Source: DATKYK01 sp034430255
GTDB lineage: Bacteria; Chloroflexota; Dehalococcoidia; E44-bin15
NCBI GenBank assembly: GCA_034430255.1
Contig: DAOUEU010000097.1
Coordinates: 1-20,531, forward strand
Length of the DNA stretch: 20,531 bases
Reading direction: 5' to 3'
Part shown: positions 6,156-12,932 of the stretch, in pieces
Position numbering within the stretch: position 1 is the stretch's first letter
Layout of the letters: every line of letters begins with the position of its first letter
The notes under the pieces: model-generated
Told to the model about the DNA's origin: nothing
Database searches by the model: none
Seen by the model: the letters and a program-made list of their open reading frames with translations, nothing else
Made by a program: the position numbers and the translations under genes

Positions 6156-7508
6156 TCATGTGGGGCTTTTGGCGAAGATCTGCTCTCTTATCTCAATTGC
6201 ATCGCGGCGCAACTGGGGGTTGGTATTTATCTCCAAGGAGAGTTTATCATAACCACGGAGTATGCTGGAGTGGTCTCTATTACCCAGAACCCTACCGATC
6301 TCGCTGAAGGAACTCCCAGTCTCCTCCCGTACCAGGTATATGGCGAGATGACGGGCCAGGACAGTCAGCTTGTCCCGCCGCTTGCCCGTTAGGGCTTCCG
6401 GTTCGAGATCGAAGTACCTGGCGACATTGGCGATTATGAGCGCTGGAGTTATGGAGCGGCGGGGCGCTGTCTCGGGGAACTCGGCTAGCGCTTGTGATGC
6501 CAGCTCAATGGTAAGGGGTGCCTTGGAAAGGCGGGAGTAGGCCACAACGCGATTCAACGAACCTTCGAGCTCGCGAATGCTCTTCTGAACCTTGCGGGCG
6601 ATGAAGTCAATTACCTCCAGTGGTACCGATATCTTATTCTCCTCTGCCTTGGCTTGAAGTATGGCCAAGCGTGTCTCTATGTCGGGAGGCTGGACATCGG
6701 CGATGAGCCCCCATCCGAAACGGGAGCGCAGTCGGTCCTCAAGCAGTGGCATGGACTTGGGGGGGCGGTCGCTGGTTAGCACGATCTGGCGGCTGGCATT
6801 GTGTAGGTCATTAAAGGTGTGGAAGAAGCCCTCCTGCGTCTGCTCCTTCCCGATAATGAATTGGATGTCATCGATTAACAGAACATCAACACTGCGGTAC
6901 TTCTGGCGGAATTCCTCCGTCTTCTGCTCCCGGATAGCTTTAATGAACTCATTGGTAAACTGCTCGGTGCTCACGTAGAGCACGCTTAGCTTGGTTTTGG
7001 AAACTAAGGACCCTATGGCGTGAAGCAGGTGGGTCTTCCCCAGGCCGACGCCGCCGTAGATAAATAGTGGGTTATAGACATGACCCGGCTTGTCCGATAC
7101 CCCTAGTGCGGCGGCATGGGCCAGTCGATTGCAGTTACCAACGATGAAGGATTCGAAGGTGTACTTGGGATTAAAGTGGTTGGATCCCGTTTTGCGGTTG
7201 CTCGTACCAGCCGCTGGTTTGCCGTTCACCGTGGACCTGGCCGTAGTGCTTTGTGCTCGAATTTGAAACCTGACACTCACCCCATCCCCAATAATGCCGA
7301 TGAGGGTCTTCTGGATAAGCGAGGTCAGTCGCTTCTCAAGCCACTCAATGGAGAAGGTGGATGGCACGCCAACCACAAACTGATCCCCCTGATAGCTCAA
7401 GCCGACGGTGTCTTTTAGCCAGGTGTCATAATTTGTCCTCGATAGCTGTAACTGTAGCTCCCCCAGTGCCGCTTCCCATATATCCTTGGCCGACTCCTTA
7501 ACCAGCAT
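6156..7508 (-). CDS. dnaA: chromosomal replication initiator DnaA
   Basis: DnaA binds 9-bp boxes at oriC, melts the origin and loads the helicase. The 450 residues show domain I (about 1-85, DIWEAALGELQ...), a short linker, and the AAA+ domain III. Domain III has Walker A GGVGLGKT (152-159), Walker B LLIDDIQF (210-217) and an Arg-rich RLRSRFGWGL (259-268). DNA-binding domain IV has VLGNRDHSSILRGY (407-420). I chose ATG 7508: MLVKESAKDIWEA matches normal DnaA starts, and AGGAG (7519-7523) lies upstream at a rather long 10 bases. The frame stays open for 72 more codons upstream, but that part looks unlike DnaA. dnaN and recF, the usual followers, are absent; obg comes next after the candidate origin. 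Confidence 0.97.
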   Translation of the reverse strand: MLVKESAKDIWEAALGELQLQLSRTNYDTWLKDTVGLSYQGDQFVVGVPSTFSIEWLEKRLTSLIQKTLIGIIGDGVSVRFQIRAQSTTARSTVNGKPAAGTSNRKTGSNHFNPKYTFESFIVGNCNRLAHAAALGVSDKPGHVYNPLFIYGGVGLGKTHLLHAIGSLVSKTKLSVLYVSTEQFTNEFIKAIREQKTEEFRQKYRSVDVLLIDDIQFIIGKEQTQEGFFHTFNDLHNASRQIVLTSDRPPKSMPLLEDRLRSRFGWGLIADVQPPDIETRLAILQAKAEENKISVPLEVIDFIARKVQKSIRELEGSLNRVVAYSRLSKAPLTIELASQALAEFPETAPRRSITPALIIANVARYFDLEPEALTGKRRDKLTVLARHLAIYLVREETGSSFSEIGRVLGNRDHSSILRGYDKLSLEINTNPQLRRDAIEIREQIFAKSPT

Positions 7509-7870
7509 CCTTGTCACACTCCTTAATCCATAGTGGCACAAAAGATAAGGGCCCTTCGTAATCACCATTTCAGCGATGTACCCGAGGCCGGTAGGTCGGC
7601 CGGAATCGGGAGCACTGATATTTAAGGTCGCCTGAGTCTTAGAGAGTTCTATTAAAGATGTCGGAAGGCGCAACAGAAACATTACCAAGAAATGCACCCC
7701 GGGGTCAATATGTTTTTGCACCAATTCTGCCCCGATTTTCGTTAACTTTTTTGCCCCATTTTTAAACCTCCAATACCATTTTTACGAACAATCGCCTTAA
7801 AATTAATTGGTCTTTTTTTGGATGGTGGCTAGAATGAATAGTGCTTCCATGATAGAATATCCTTGCTACG
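7509..7870. other. dnaA-fmt divergent intergenic region
   Basis: These 362 bases separate the divergent dnaA and fmt starts. On the dnaA side lie a hairpin (7581-7610) and a weak candidate dnaA promoter on the minus strand (TTGACC 7703-7708, then GGTAAT 16 bases later). An AT-rich tract spans about 7738-7820. A five-codon ORF with a good ribosome site is at 7742-7759 (minus). On the fmt side, TAGAAT (7853-7858) is a possible -10 element without a good -35. No perfect DnaA box was found here. Confidence 0.5.
7581..7610 (-). promoter_or_regulatory. hairpin in the dnaA leader
   Basis: CCCGA (7581-7585) pairs with TCGGG (7606-7610), and GGCCG (7586-7590) pairs with CGGCC (7597-7601), around a 6-base loop with a 4-base bulge (7602-7605). 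No T-run follows on either strand, so it is not an intrinsic terminator. It lies 73-102 bases upstream of the dnaA start and might be a leader RNA structure or a protein-binding palindrome. Confidence 0.4.
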
Positions 7871-8800
7871 ATGCGCATCGTTTTTATGGGTGCTCCCCAG
7901 TTCGCCGTGCCGGCCTTGGAGCGGCTTATCTCTGGCGAGCACCGGGTAGTCGCTGTGTACACTCAGCCGGATAGGCCGGCGGGGCGCGGGCGCGTGCCAT
8001 CCTTACCTCCGCTTAAGCGGGCGGCCCTGGAACATGGGCTTGAGGTGCGCCAGGTTGATAGCTTTGCAGAGGCTGATGCCGTCGCCTCACTTGCGGAGCT
8101 CAGCCCCGATGTTATCGTGGTTGCCGCCTTTGGCCAGATCCTGCCTCCCCGGGTGCTCGCCGTCCCGCCCTTCGGCTGCATCAATCTGCACCCATCGCTG
8201 CTACCCAGGCATCGCGGACCCACCCCCATCTCGTCGTCGATCCTGGCCGGCGATGAGTGGACCGGCGTCTCCATCATGCTCATTGATGAGGGCGTCGACA
8301 GCGGCCCTATCTTAGCCCAGCGTAGGGTGTTAATCGCACCGCAGGACACCACTGACTCCCTGACCGATAAACTGTCACAGGTCTCCGCCCAGCTCTTGGA
8401 GGAAACGCTCCCCCGATGGCTCTCCCGCTCGCTTACCCCTCAGCCGCAGCCGGAGGAGGGAGCCACCTATACCAGGCTTATATCCAAGAGAGATGGTAAT
8501 ATCGACTGGCATACCCCGGCGGTTCATATAGAGCGCATGGTGCGCGCTTATTACCCCTGGCCCGGCTGCTATACCACCTGGCGGGGGAAGATGCTCAAGA
8601 TAGTGTTGGCAACCCCGATAACTGGGGAGAGGGGAGAGCCTGGAAGGGTGCTCACGCTCCCCCGGGGTGAGGTCGGTGTGCAATGCGGGGAGGGGATACT
8701 CAGGTTGCAGAGGCTTCAGCTCGAGGGGAAGCGGGGGATGGCTGCCGATGAGTTCCTGCGGGGGAAGCGTGATTTTGTCGGCTCGCTGCTTCCCTGTTAA
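7871..8800 (+). CDS. fmt: methionyl-tRNA formyltransferase
   Basis: It formylates Met-tRNA(fMet) with 10-formyl-tetrahydrofolate for translation initiation. The start MRIVFMGAPQFAVPAL is typical of the family. The catalytic domain shows PDRPAGRG (33-40), INLHPSLLPRHRG (104-116, with Asn105 and His107) and Asp143 in LIDEGVDSGPIL, matching the known catalytic Asn-His-Asp set. The C-terminal tRNA-binding domain begins near 205 (ISKRDGNIDW). The length of 309 residues is normal. ATG 7871 has no visible ribosome site. With a possible -10 box at 7853-7858, the mRNA would have a leader of only a few bases. The usual partner def is not adjacent. The gene converges on rplY. Confidence 0.96.
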   Translation: MRIVFMGAPQFAVPALERLISGEHRVVAVYTQPDRPAGRGRVPSLPPLKRAALEHGLEVRQVDSFAEADAVASLAELSPDVIVVAAFGQILPPRVLAVPPFGCINLHPSLLPRHRGPTPISSSILAGDEWTGVSIMLIDEGVDSGPILAQRRVLIAPQDTTDSLTDKLSQVSAQLLEETLPRWLSRSLTPQPQPEEGATYTRLISKRDGNIDWHTPAVHIERMVRAYYPWPGCYTTWRGKMLKIVLATPITGERGEPGRVLTLPRGEVGVQCGEGILRLQRLQLEGKRGMAADEFLRGKRDFVGSLLPC

Positions 8801-8925
8801 AAATTGGCTGATACTTAGAGCCAGTGTCCCTATCTATGTGGTCCCTGAGAGCGATCTGGTCTGGCTAAGCAAAGCCTCTAGTAACTATACCCTGTTATCT
8901 CTGGACGGATGGTCTGTCGGTGGGG

Positions 8926-9591
8926 TTATTCCGATTTCTCCTCACCCTCAGCCTCCACCTCGGCCTCCCCCTCACCCTCCACCTCACCCTCTTCAACCGC
9001 CGCCTCCTCAATTTCCTCAATCAGTTTCTCGACTTTGCTCTCCATCATCTTGACCACCACCTGGTCTGGATCGGTTAGCACCTCAACCGCCTCGTCCACC
9101 GCGATGTCCCGCACGTGAATAGCCTGGTCGATCTCCTCGAGCACGGTGAGATCTACCTCGATATTTCGTGGCAGGTCAGCGGGTAGGGCTTCTACCTCGA
9201 GCGAGGTCAGGTTCTCGATTAGTATGGCGCGGGTGGTCTTGGCTGCCGGGGCCTCGCCTGTGAACAGAAGCGGAACCTCAGCCTTCACCCTGTGGGTCAT
9301 CTCCACCTGAAAAAAGCCTACGTGCAGCAGGTCGCCGGTTAAAGGGTGGCGCTGGATATCGCGGATCATCGCCATACTTGGCTTCCCGGCACCATCGACT
9401 TTGAGGGCTATCAGGGCATTGCGGCCCACCTTGGCGATGAGCCGCTTCAGCAGCGAGGTCTCTACCTGGAGGGAGAGGGATTCGATATTGGGTCCGTAGA
9501 GGTTGACTGGGGTGAGCCCTTCACGGCGAAGGAACCTCACCTTCTTTCCAAGAATATCCCTACGGCTAACCTTCAGTTCATCCCGATTCAC
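8926..9591 (-). CDS. rplY: 50S ribosomal protein L25/general stress protein Ctc
   Basis: It binds 5S rRNA in the large subunit. The 221 residues are the long, two-domain CTC form: an N-terminal L25 domain (about 1-95, with DILGKKVRFLRREGLTPVNLYG) and a TL5 C-terminal beta domain (about 96-185, with VPLLFTGEAPAAK). A strongly acidic tail (about 186-221) made of Glu, Gly, Ala and Val ends the protein. The start is GTG 9591, giving MNRDELKVSRRD, with only a weak GGGGG (9597-9601) 5 bases upstream. It is transcribed alone, converging with fmt and diverging from rpmH. Confidence 0.93.
   Translation of the reverse strand: MNRDELKVSRRDILGKKVRFLRREGLTPVNLYGPNIESLSLQVETSLLKRLIAKVGRNALIALKVDGAGKPSMAMIRDIQRHPLTGDLLHVGFFQVEMTHRVKAEVPLLFTGEAPAAKTTRAILIENLTSLEVEALPADLPRNIEVDLTVLEEIDQAIHVRDIAVDEAVEVLTDPDQVVVKMMESKVEKLIEEIEEAAVEEGEVEGEGEAEVEAEGEEKSE
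8938..8993. repeat. degenerate CTC-rich repeat encoding the acidic tail of rplY
   Basis: The plus strand is a run of CTC/CCT-type triplets (CTCACC, CTCCACCTC, CTCCCCCTC variants) with almost complete strand asymmetry. On the coding strand it gives alternating Glu-Gly and Glu-Val/Ala. Such tracts are prone to slippage, so the tail length may vary between strains. Confidence 0.6.
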
Positions 9592-9618
9592 TTCTACCCC
9601 CTAGGCAATGCTCACTAC

Positions 9619-9648
9619 ATTATACAACTACCCCGGCATTGGCGTCCA
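9619..9648 (-). promoter_or_regulatory. probable rplY promoter
   Basis: On the minus strand TGGACG (9643-9648) and TATAAT (9619-9624) are 18 bases apart. The -10 is perfect and the -35 has four of six matches. Transcription would begin near 9612, leaving a leader of about 20 bases to the GTG. Confidence 0.5.
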
Positions 9649-9949
9649 GTGTCTATACCCGTCCGGTACGCTGTAGAAATCTCACTCCCTTTCCAGACTC
9701 TTGAGATCGCAGTGGGAGTACCAAGCCCAGGTAAAATCAACCCCCCGTTTATAAAGGCATAAAGGGCCGCAGACCGTTGCCTGTCACTACGAGCTATGCC
9801 CCGAGTTAAGCTACGGGGTATCGAAGGGGTGGCGAAGATTCTGAACCTGGAGCCAGTTTCAAAATAACAGGGGTTTACAACGCTTCGCGGAGTGGAAATC
9901 CACGAAGTTATGGGTCAACCATCTGTCCTAAACCATCAATAGTCACTGT

Positions 9950-9978
9950 TTGACACCCCAATCAGGTTACAGTATAAT
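9950..9978 (+). promoter_or_regulatory. rpmH promoter, perfect sigma-70 consensus
   Basis: TTGACA (9950-9955) and TATAAT (9973-9978) are separated by exactly 17 bases. The A of the rpmH ATG (9985) is 7 bases past the -10 box, where transcription normally starts, so the transcript is predicted to begin at the start codon. This is the strongest promoter in the window and should drive the rpmH-rnpA-yidD operon. Confidence 0.85.
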
Positions 9979-9984
9979 CGTAGA

Positions 9985-10122
9985 ATGCCAAAGCGGACCT
10001 ACCAGCCGAAAAAGATCCCCAGAAAGCGAAAGCACGGCTTTCTAGAGCGCATGAGCACCCGTGGTGGTCGTGCCGTGCTGCGGAGGAGGAGGCTCAGGGG
10101 CCGCAAGCGGCTCACGGTATAG
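9985..10122 (+). CDS. rpmH: 50S ribosomal protein L34
   Basis: This 45-residue, very basic protein begins MPKRTYQPKKIPRKRKHGF, continues with RMSTRGGRAVLRRRR, and ends RLTV. It matches L34 along its whole length, and 44-47 residues is normal for the family. ATG 9985 lacks a ribosome site and lies at the predicted transcription start, so translation is probably leaderless. rnpA follows after 5 bases, the order conserved in most bacteria. Confidence 0.97.
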   Translation: MPKRTYQPKKIPRKRKHGFLERMSTRGGRAVLRRRRLRGRKRLTV

Positions 10123-10127
10123 TTATA

Positions 10128-10466
10128 ATGAAAGCGGAGCGACTTGCCGGGAGAAGGGAGTTTGAGGCGGTTTTCACCGGGGGTAGATCCTGGGCGAATA
10201 ATCTGGTGGCTTTGCGGGTGCTACCCAATGGATCGGAGTCAAATCGCTATGGTTTTGCCGCGGGAAAGCGATTGGGCGGGGCGGTTGTGCGCAATCGGGT
10301 GAGGAGGCGGCTGCGGGAGGTGGTGCGGCTCACTCCGATGAGAGGAGGCTGGGATATGGTGTTCATCGCACGACAGACCGCTGCCCAAACCGATTACCGT
10401 GCCCTGAGGAAGGCCACTGAGGAACTACTGGCTCGAGCGCAGCTGCTGGGTGGCGGGAACGGATGA
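10128..10466 (+). CDS. rnpA: ribonuclease P protein component
   Basis: It is the protein subunit of RNase P, which trims the 5' leaders of tRNA precursors together with the RNA subunit (rnpB, not in this window). The 112 residues open with MKAERLAGRREFEAVF, and the RNR motif is at 55-64 (RNRVRRRLRE), both typical. ATG 10128 lies 5 bases after rpmH with no clear ribosome site, so translation may be coupled to rpmH. Its end overlaps yidD by 4 bases (ATGA). Confidence 0.95.
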   Translation: MKAERLAGRREFEAVFTGGRSWANNLVALRVLPNGSESNRYGFAAGKRLGGAVVRNRVRRRLREVVRLTPMRGGWDMVFIARQTAAQTDYRALRKATEELLARAQLLGGGNG

Positions 10467-10672
10467 AGAGGATTGCTCTGGGCTTAATCAGTGGTTATCA
10501 GGGTACCATTTCACAGGTAACCGCTCACTCCTGCCGTTTTGTGCCCACTTGCTCACAGTATACCTACGAGGCAATCGAAAAGTATGGGCTGTTGCGGGGG
10601 GGGTGGATGGGAGCAAAGCGCCTCGCTCGTTGCCATCCGTTAAATCCAGGTGGGTTTGACCCGGTGCCTTGA
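10463..10672 (+). CDS. yidD: membrane protein insertion efficiency factor YidD
   Basis: YidD is a small inner-membrane-associated protein that assists YidC-dependent insertion. The 69 residues contain HSCRFVPTCSQYTYEAI (22-38) and end RCHPLNPGGFDPVP (56-69), both hallmark motifs. Its ATG overlaps the rnpA stop by 4 bases, indicating translational coupling. In many genomes yidC follows directly. Here a lipoprotein gene lies in between. Confidence 0.96.
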   Translation: MKRIALGLISGYQGTISQVTAHSCRFVPTCSQYTYEAIEKYGLLRGGWMGAKRLARCHPLNPGGFDPVP

Positions 10673-10703
10673 TGCCCCGAGTAACCGCCGCCAGGAGGTT
10701 TTA

Positions 10704-11918
10704 GTGACGAAACCGAAGGCTTATTTAATAATGCTTGCTTTGCTTGCTCTGGGGGGTCTGCTCCTTTCGGGTTGTTCTGCTGCGATGATGAGCACCACCG
10801 GGACGGGCTGGTCTGGACCGGTGGTGGAGGATAATGTCCTCTATGTGGGCACCGCCGGTGGGAAGTTGGCAAGCTATAATCTATACAGTGACCCCCGGCC
10901 GTATGCTGATGAGTGGTGGCGGTTTCCGCCAGCGGGTGAGGCCGGGATTGGAGGGGGAGAGGGTGGCGGTGGCTTCCTCGCCTGTGTCCCCACGACGACA
11001 GCGGTCATCTACAGCAACCCCGTTGTGGATAGTGGCATGGTCTATATCGGCGCCTATGATGGCAGGGTCTATGCTGTAAACTCCACCAGTCGCGTCGCCG
11101 GGTACTCTTTCCCCGAGGAGTCAGCCGGGGAGTGGGTCTACCCCAGGGAGGACAGCATTGGCTATATCGTAGGCAGCCCAGTGGTCGCCGGCGGCATACT
11201 CTATATCGGTTCTGCCGATGGCAATCTCTATGCCATTGACACCGCCACCGGGAAGCTGGCATGGGACATGCCCGTCTATGAATCCGGTGATGGTATATGG
11301 GCCACCCCGCTGGTTGATGGTGGCGTAGTCTACATCGGCAGCTTTGACCATAATCTCTATGCTTTAAATGCCACGGATGGCACGATGCTCTGGGCATTCG
11401 AAGCGAAAGGTGCGATCGTCGCTACACCGCTTATATACAACGGTACCATCTACATCGGCTCCTTCGACCACATATTCTACGCCATTAACGCCAGCACGGG
11501 TAAGGCTAAAGAGGGCTTCACCCCCTTCCATGCGGACAACTGGTTTTGGGGTAAGGCGGTGGCCTATGATGGTACCATCATTGCTGGCAGCCTGGATGGT
11601 CGGGTCTATGCCCTTGATGCCGAAAGCGGAGAACCTAAGTGGGAATATGAGATCGGGGGGTCGATCCGAGGCGACCCCGCCCTGATTGATGACCTGGCTA
11701 TATTCGGCTCCGATAACGGCAGGGTCTATGCTGTAAACGCTTCTAATGGGCAGGAAGCCTGGCATTACCCCACGGGGGAAGATTACTTTGGTCCCATTCG
11801 TGCATCCCTTTATGCCGGGGATGACGAGGTCTATATTCATGACACGCAGAACTACAAGATTTTCGCTCTGGGGGCGGAGCACGGCGAACTGTTATGGAGC
11901 GTGTCCACTCTCGAGTGA
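10704..11918 (+). CDS. PQQ-like beta-propeller lipoprotein
   Basis: The 404 residues begin at GTG 10704, chosen because AGGAGG (10693-10698) lies 5 bases upstream and the start directly precedes a lipoprotein signal peptide. A hydrophobic core ends in the lipobox LLSGC with Cys24 as the lipidated residue. The rest is a chain of at least six repeats of about 40 residues with the pattern VVYIGSxDxxLYALNAxTG...W, e.g. near residues 115, 170, 210, 255, 300 and 340. This is the PQQ/BamB-type blade. It should sit outside the cytoplasmic membrane as a protein-protein scaffold, and no catalytic residues are evident. It lies 31 bases after yidD and 21 before yidC, so co-expression with the insertase is likely. 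Family assignment is firm; the function is inferred only from context. Confidence 0.85.
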   Translation: MTKPKAYLIMLALLALGGLLLSGCSAAMMSTTGTGWSGPVVEDNVLYVGTAGGKLASYNLYSDPRPYADEWWRFPPAGEAGIGGGEGGGGFLACVPTTTAVIYSNPVVDSGMVYIGAYDGRVYAVNSTSRVAGYSFPEESAGEWVYPREDSIGYIVGSPVVAGGILYIGSADGNLYAIDTATGKLAWDMPVYESGDGIWATPLVDGGVVYIGSFDHNLYALNATDGTMLWAFEAKGAIVATPLIYNGTIYIGSFDHIFYAINASTGKAKEGFTPFHADNWFWGKAVAYDGTIIAGSLDGRVYALDAESGEPKWEYEIGGSIRGDPALIDDLAIFGSDNGRVYAVNASNGQEAWHYPTGEDYFGPIRASLYAGDDEVYIHDTQNYKIFALGAEHGELLWSVSTLE

Positions 11919-11939
11919 GCATGTTAGAGAGTATTCCTG

Positions 11940-12932
11940 ATGAGTAGAAACCGCCTGATACTAATCCTCATTGCCGCTGCGGTGATCGTCCTTTCATTAA
12001 CCTACGGGCTTGTCAACACCTTTGACCTTATCCTGCTCGAGCCCATGCTCAATTTCATGATCCTGGTCTCCAATGCTTTATTCAATAGCTTTGGCCTGGC
12101 TATCATCATCCTGGTCGTCGTTGTGCGCCTGCTGATGACGCCCCTAACCCTGAGGCAACTGCACCACACCCGGGCGATGACCCTGATAGGGCCGAAGGTG
12201 AAGGAGCTCCAAAAGAAGTACGCCAAGGATAAGAAGAAGCTCCAGCAGGAGATGGCGAATGTGTATAAGGAGAGCGGTGTGACCCCCATGGGCTGCCTGG
12301 GGCCCATGCTCATTCAGCTTCCCATCTGGATCGCCCTCTATCGCTGCATCTATGCAGCGCTGGCGACAACCCCCGAGGCCCTTCTGGGTCTCTCAGACCA
12401 TCTCTATTCCCTGTCGGCGATTCATCAGGCGGTTCCCCTAAATGGGGATTTCCTCTGGCTCAACCTGGCCCAGCCTGATGTGCCTCCCCATGGGTATTTC
12501 ATCATGCCCGTTCTGGTAGCGGTCTCGGTGTGGGTGCTGCAAAAGATGTCCGCCGTGCCCTTACCGGACCAGCAGCAGCAGTCGATGAACAAAATGATGA
12601 TCTGGATGATGCCCCTTATGTTTGCATTTTTTAGCCTTGCCTTCCCCAGTGGGCTGGCGCTGTTCTGGGTGATATCCAATATAATTGGTATTGCAACGCA
12701 GTACTATATCACCGGGTGGGGCTCGCTCTTCGTGAAAGCCCCGGCGGCGGCACCAAAGGAGGCTATCGAGAAGAGCATAGAGACACCCGAGGCGGCCATG
12801 CAAGAGGAGAAATTGGCTGCCGAGAGGGTGAAACAACAAGAGAGGGTGGCGCATGGAAAGTCTCGAGACAAGCGCAAAGACCGTGGAAGAAGCCGTCGAA
12901 CTGGCACTAGAAAAACTCGGCGCAAGTCGTGA
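11940..12932 (+). CDS. yidC: membrane protein insertase YidC/Oxa1
   Basis: YidC inserts and folds membrane proteins, alone or with Sec. The 330 residues show an N-terminal span (about 5-25) and the Oxa1 core: a span with the groove Arg63 (VVVRLLMTPLT), the cytoplasmic coiled-coil loop (about 85-115, KVKELQKKYAKDKKKLQQE), then spans near 120-140, 186-202 and 222-255. There is no large periplasmic P1 domain, so it is the short form of monoderm-type bacteria. The tail is rich in Lys and Arg, ideal for ribosome contact. The last 26 codons overlap the start of jag in another frame. ATG 11940 has only a weak ribosome site. Confidence 0.95.
   Translation: MSRNRLILILIAAAVIVLSLTYGLVNTFDLILLEPMLNFMILVSNALFNSFGLAIIILVVVVRLLMTPLTLRQLHHTRAMTLIGPKVKELQKKYAKDKKKLQQEMANVYKESGVTPMGCLGPMLIQLPIWIALYRCIYAALATTPEALLGLSDHLYSLSAIHQAVPLNGDFLWLNLAQPDVPPHGYFIMPVLVAVSVWVLQKMSAVPLPDQQQQSMNKMMIWMMPLMFAFFSLAFPSGLALFWVISNIIGIATQYYITGWGSLFVKAPAAAPKEAIEKSIETPEAAMQEEKLAAERVKQQERVAHGKSRDKRKDRGRSRRTGTRKTRRKS

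Larger units (their letters stand above)
9592..9984. other. rplY-rpmH divergent intergenic region
   Basis: These 393 bases carry the rplY promoter at the left and the rpmH promoter at the right. The 300 bases between them hold no believable ORF. Two inverted repeats are visible: 9796-9803/9814-9821 (CCCCG/CGGGG core, 8 pairs with one G-U) and about 9883-9907 (CTTCG...CGAAG with inner GTGG-AAAT-CCAC). No perfect DnaA box was seen. The purpose of the spacer is unclear. Confidence 0.45.

Noticed and set aside
7509..7724. In-frame N-terminal extension of dnaA by 72 residues
   Set aside because: The extension does not resemble DnaA domain I, whereas the ATG at 7508 begins a normal DnaA with a ribosome site upstream. 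The open frame is treated as leader.
8804..8824. Hairpin TGGCT/AGCCA just after fmt as a terminator
   Set aside because: The stem is only five pairs with a nine-base loop, and no T-run follows.
8667..9053. Plus-strand frame from the fmt end across the rplY end
   Set aside because: Its product has a Pro-rich run that simply mirrors the CTC repeat of the rplY tail, and it lacks a start signal.
9821..9870. tRNA-like T-loop (GGTTCAGAATC on the minus strand) and a GGGGTGG on the plus strand reminiscent of tmRNA
   Set aside because: No acceptor stem, D-arm or anticodon stem could be drawn around it, and the T-loop has an extra base.
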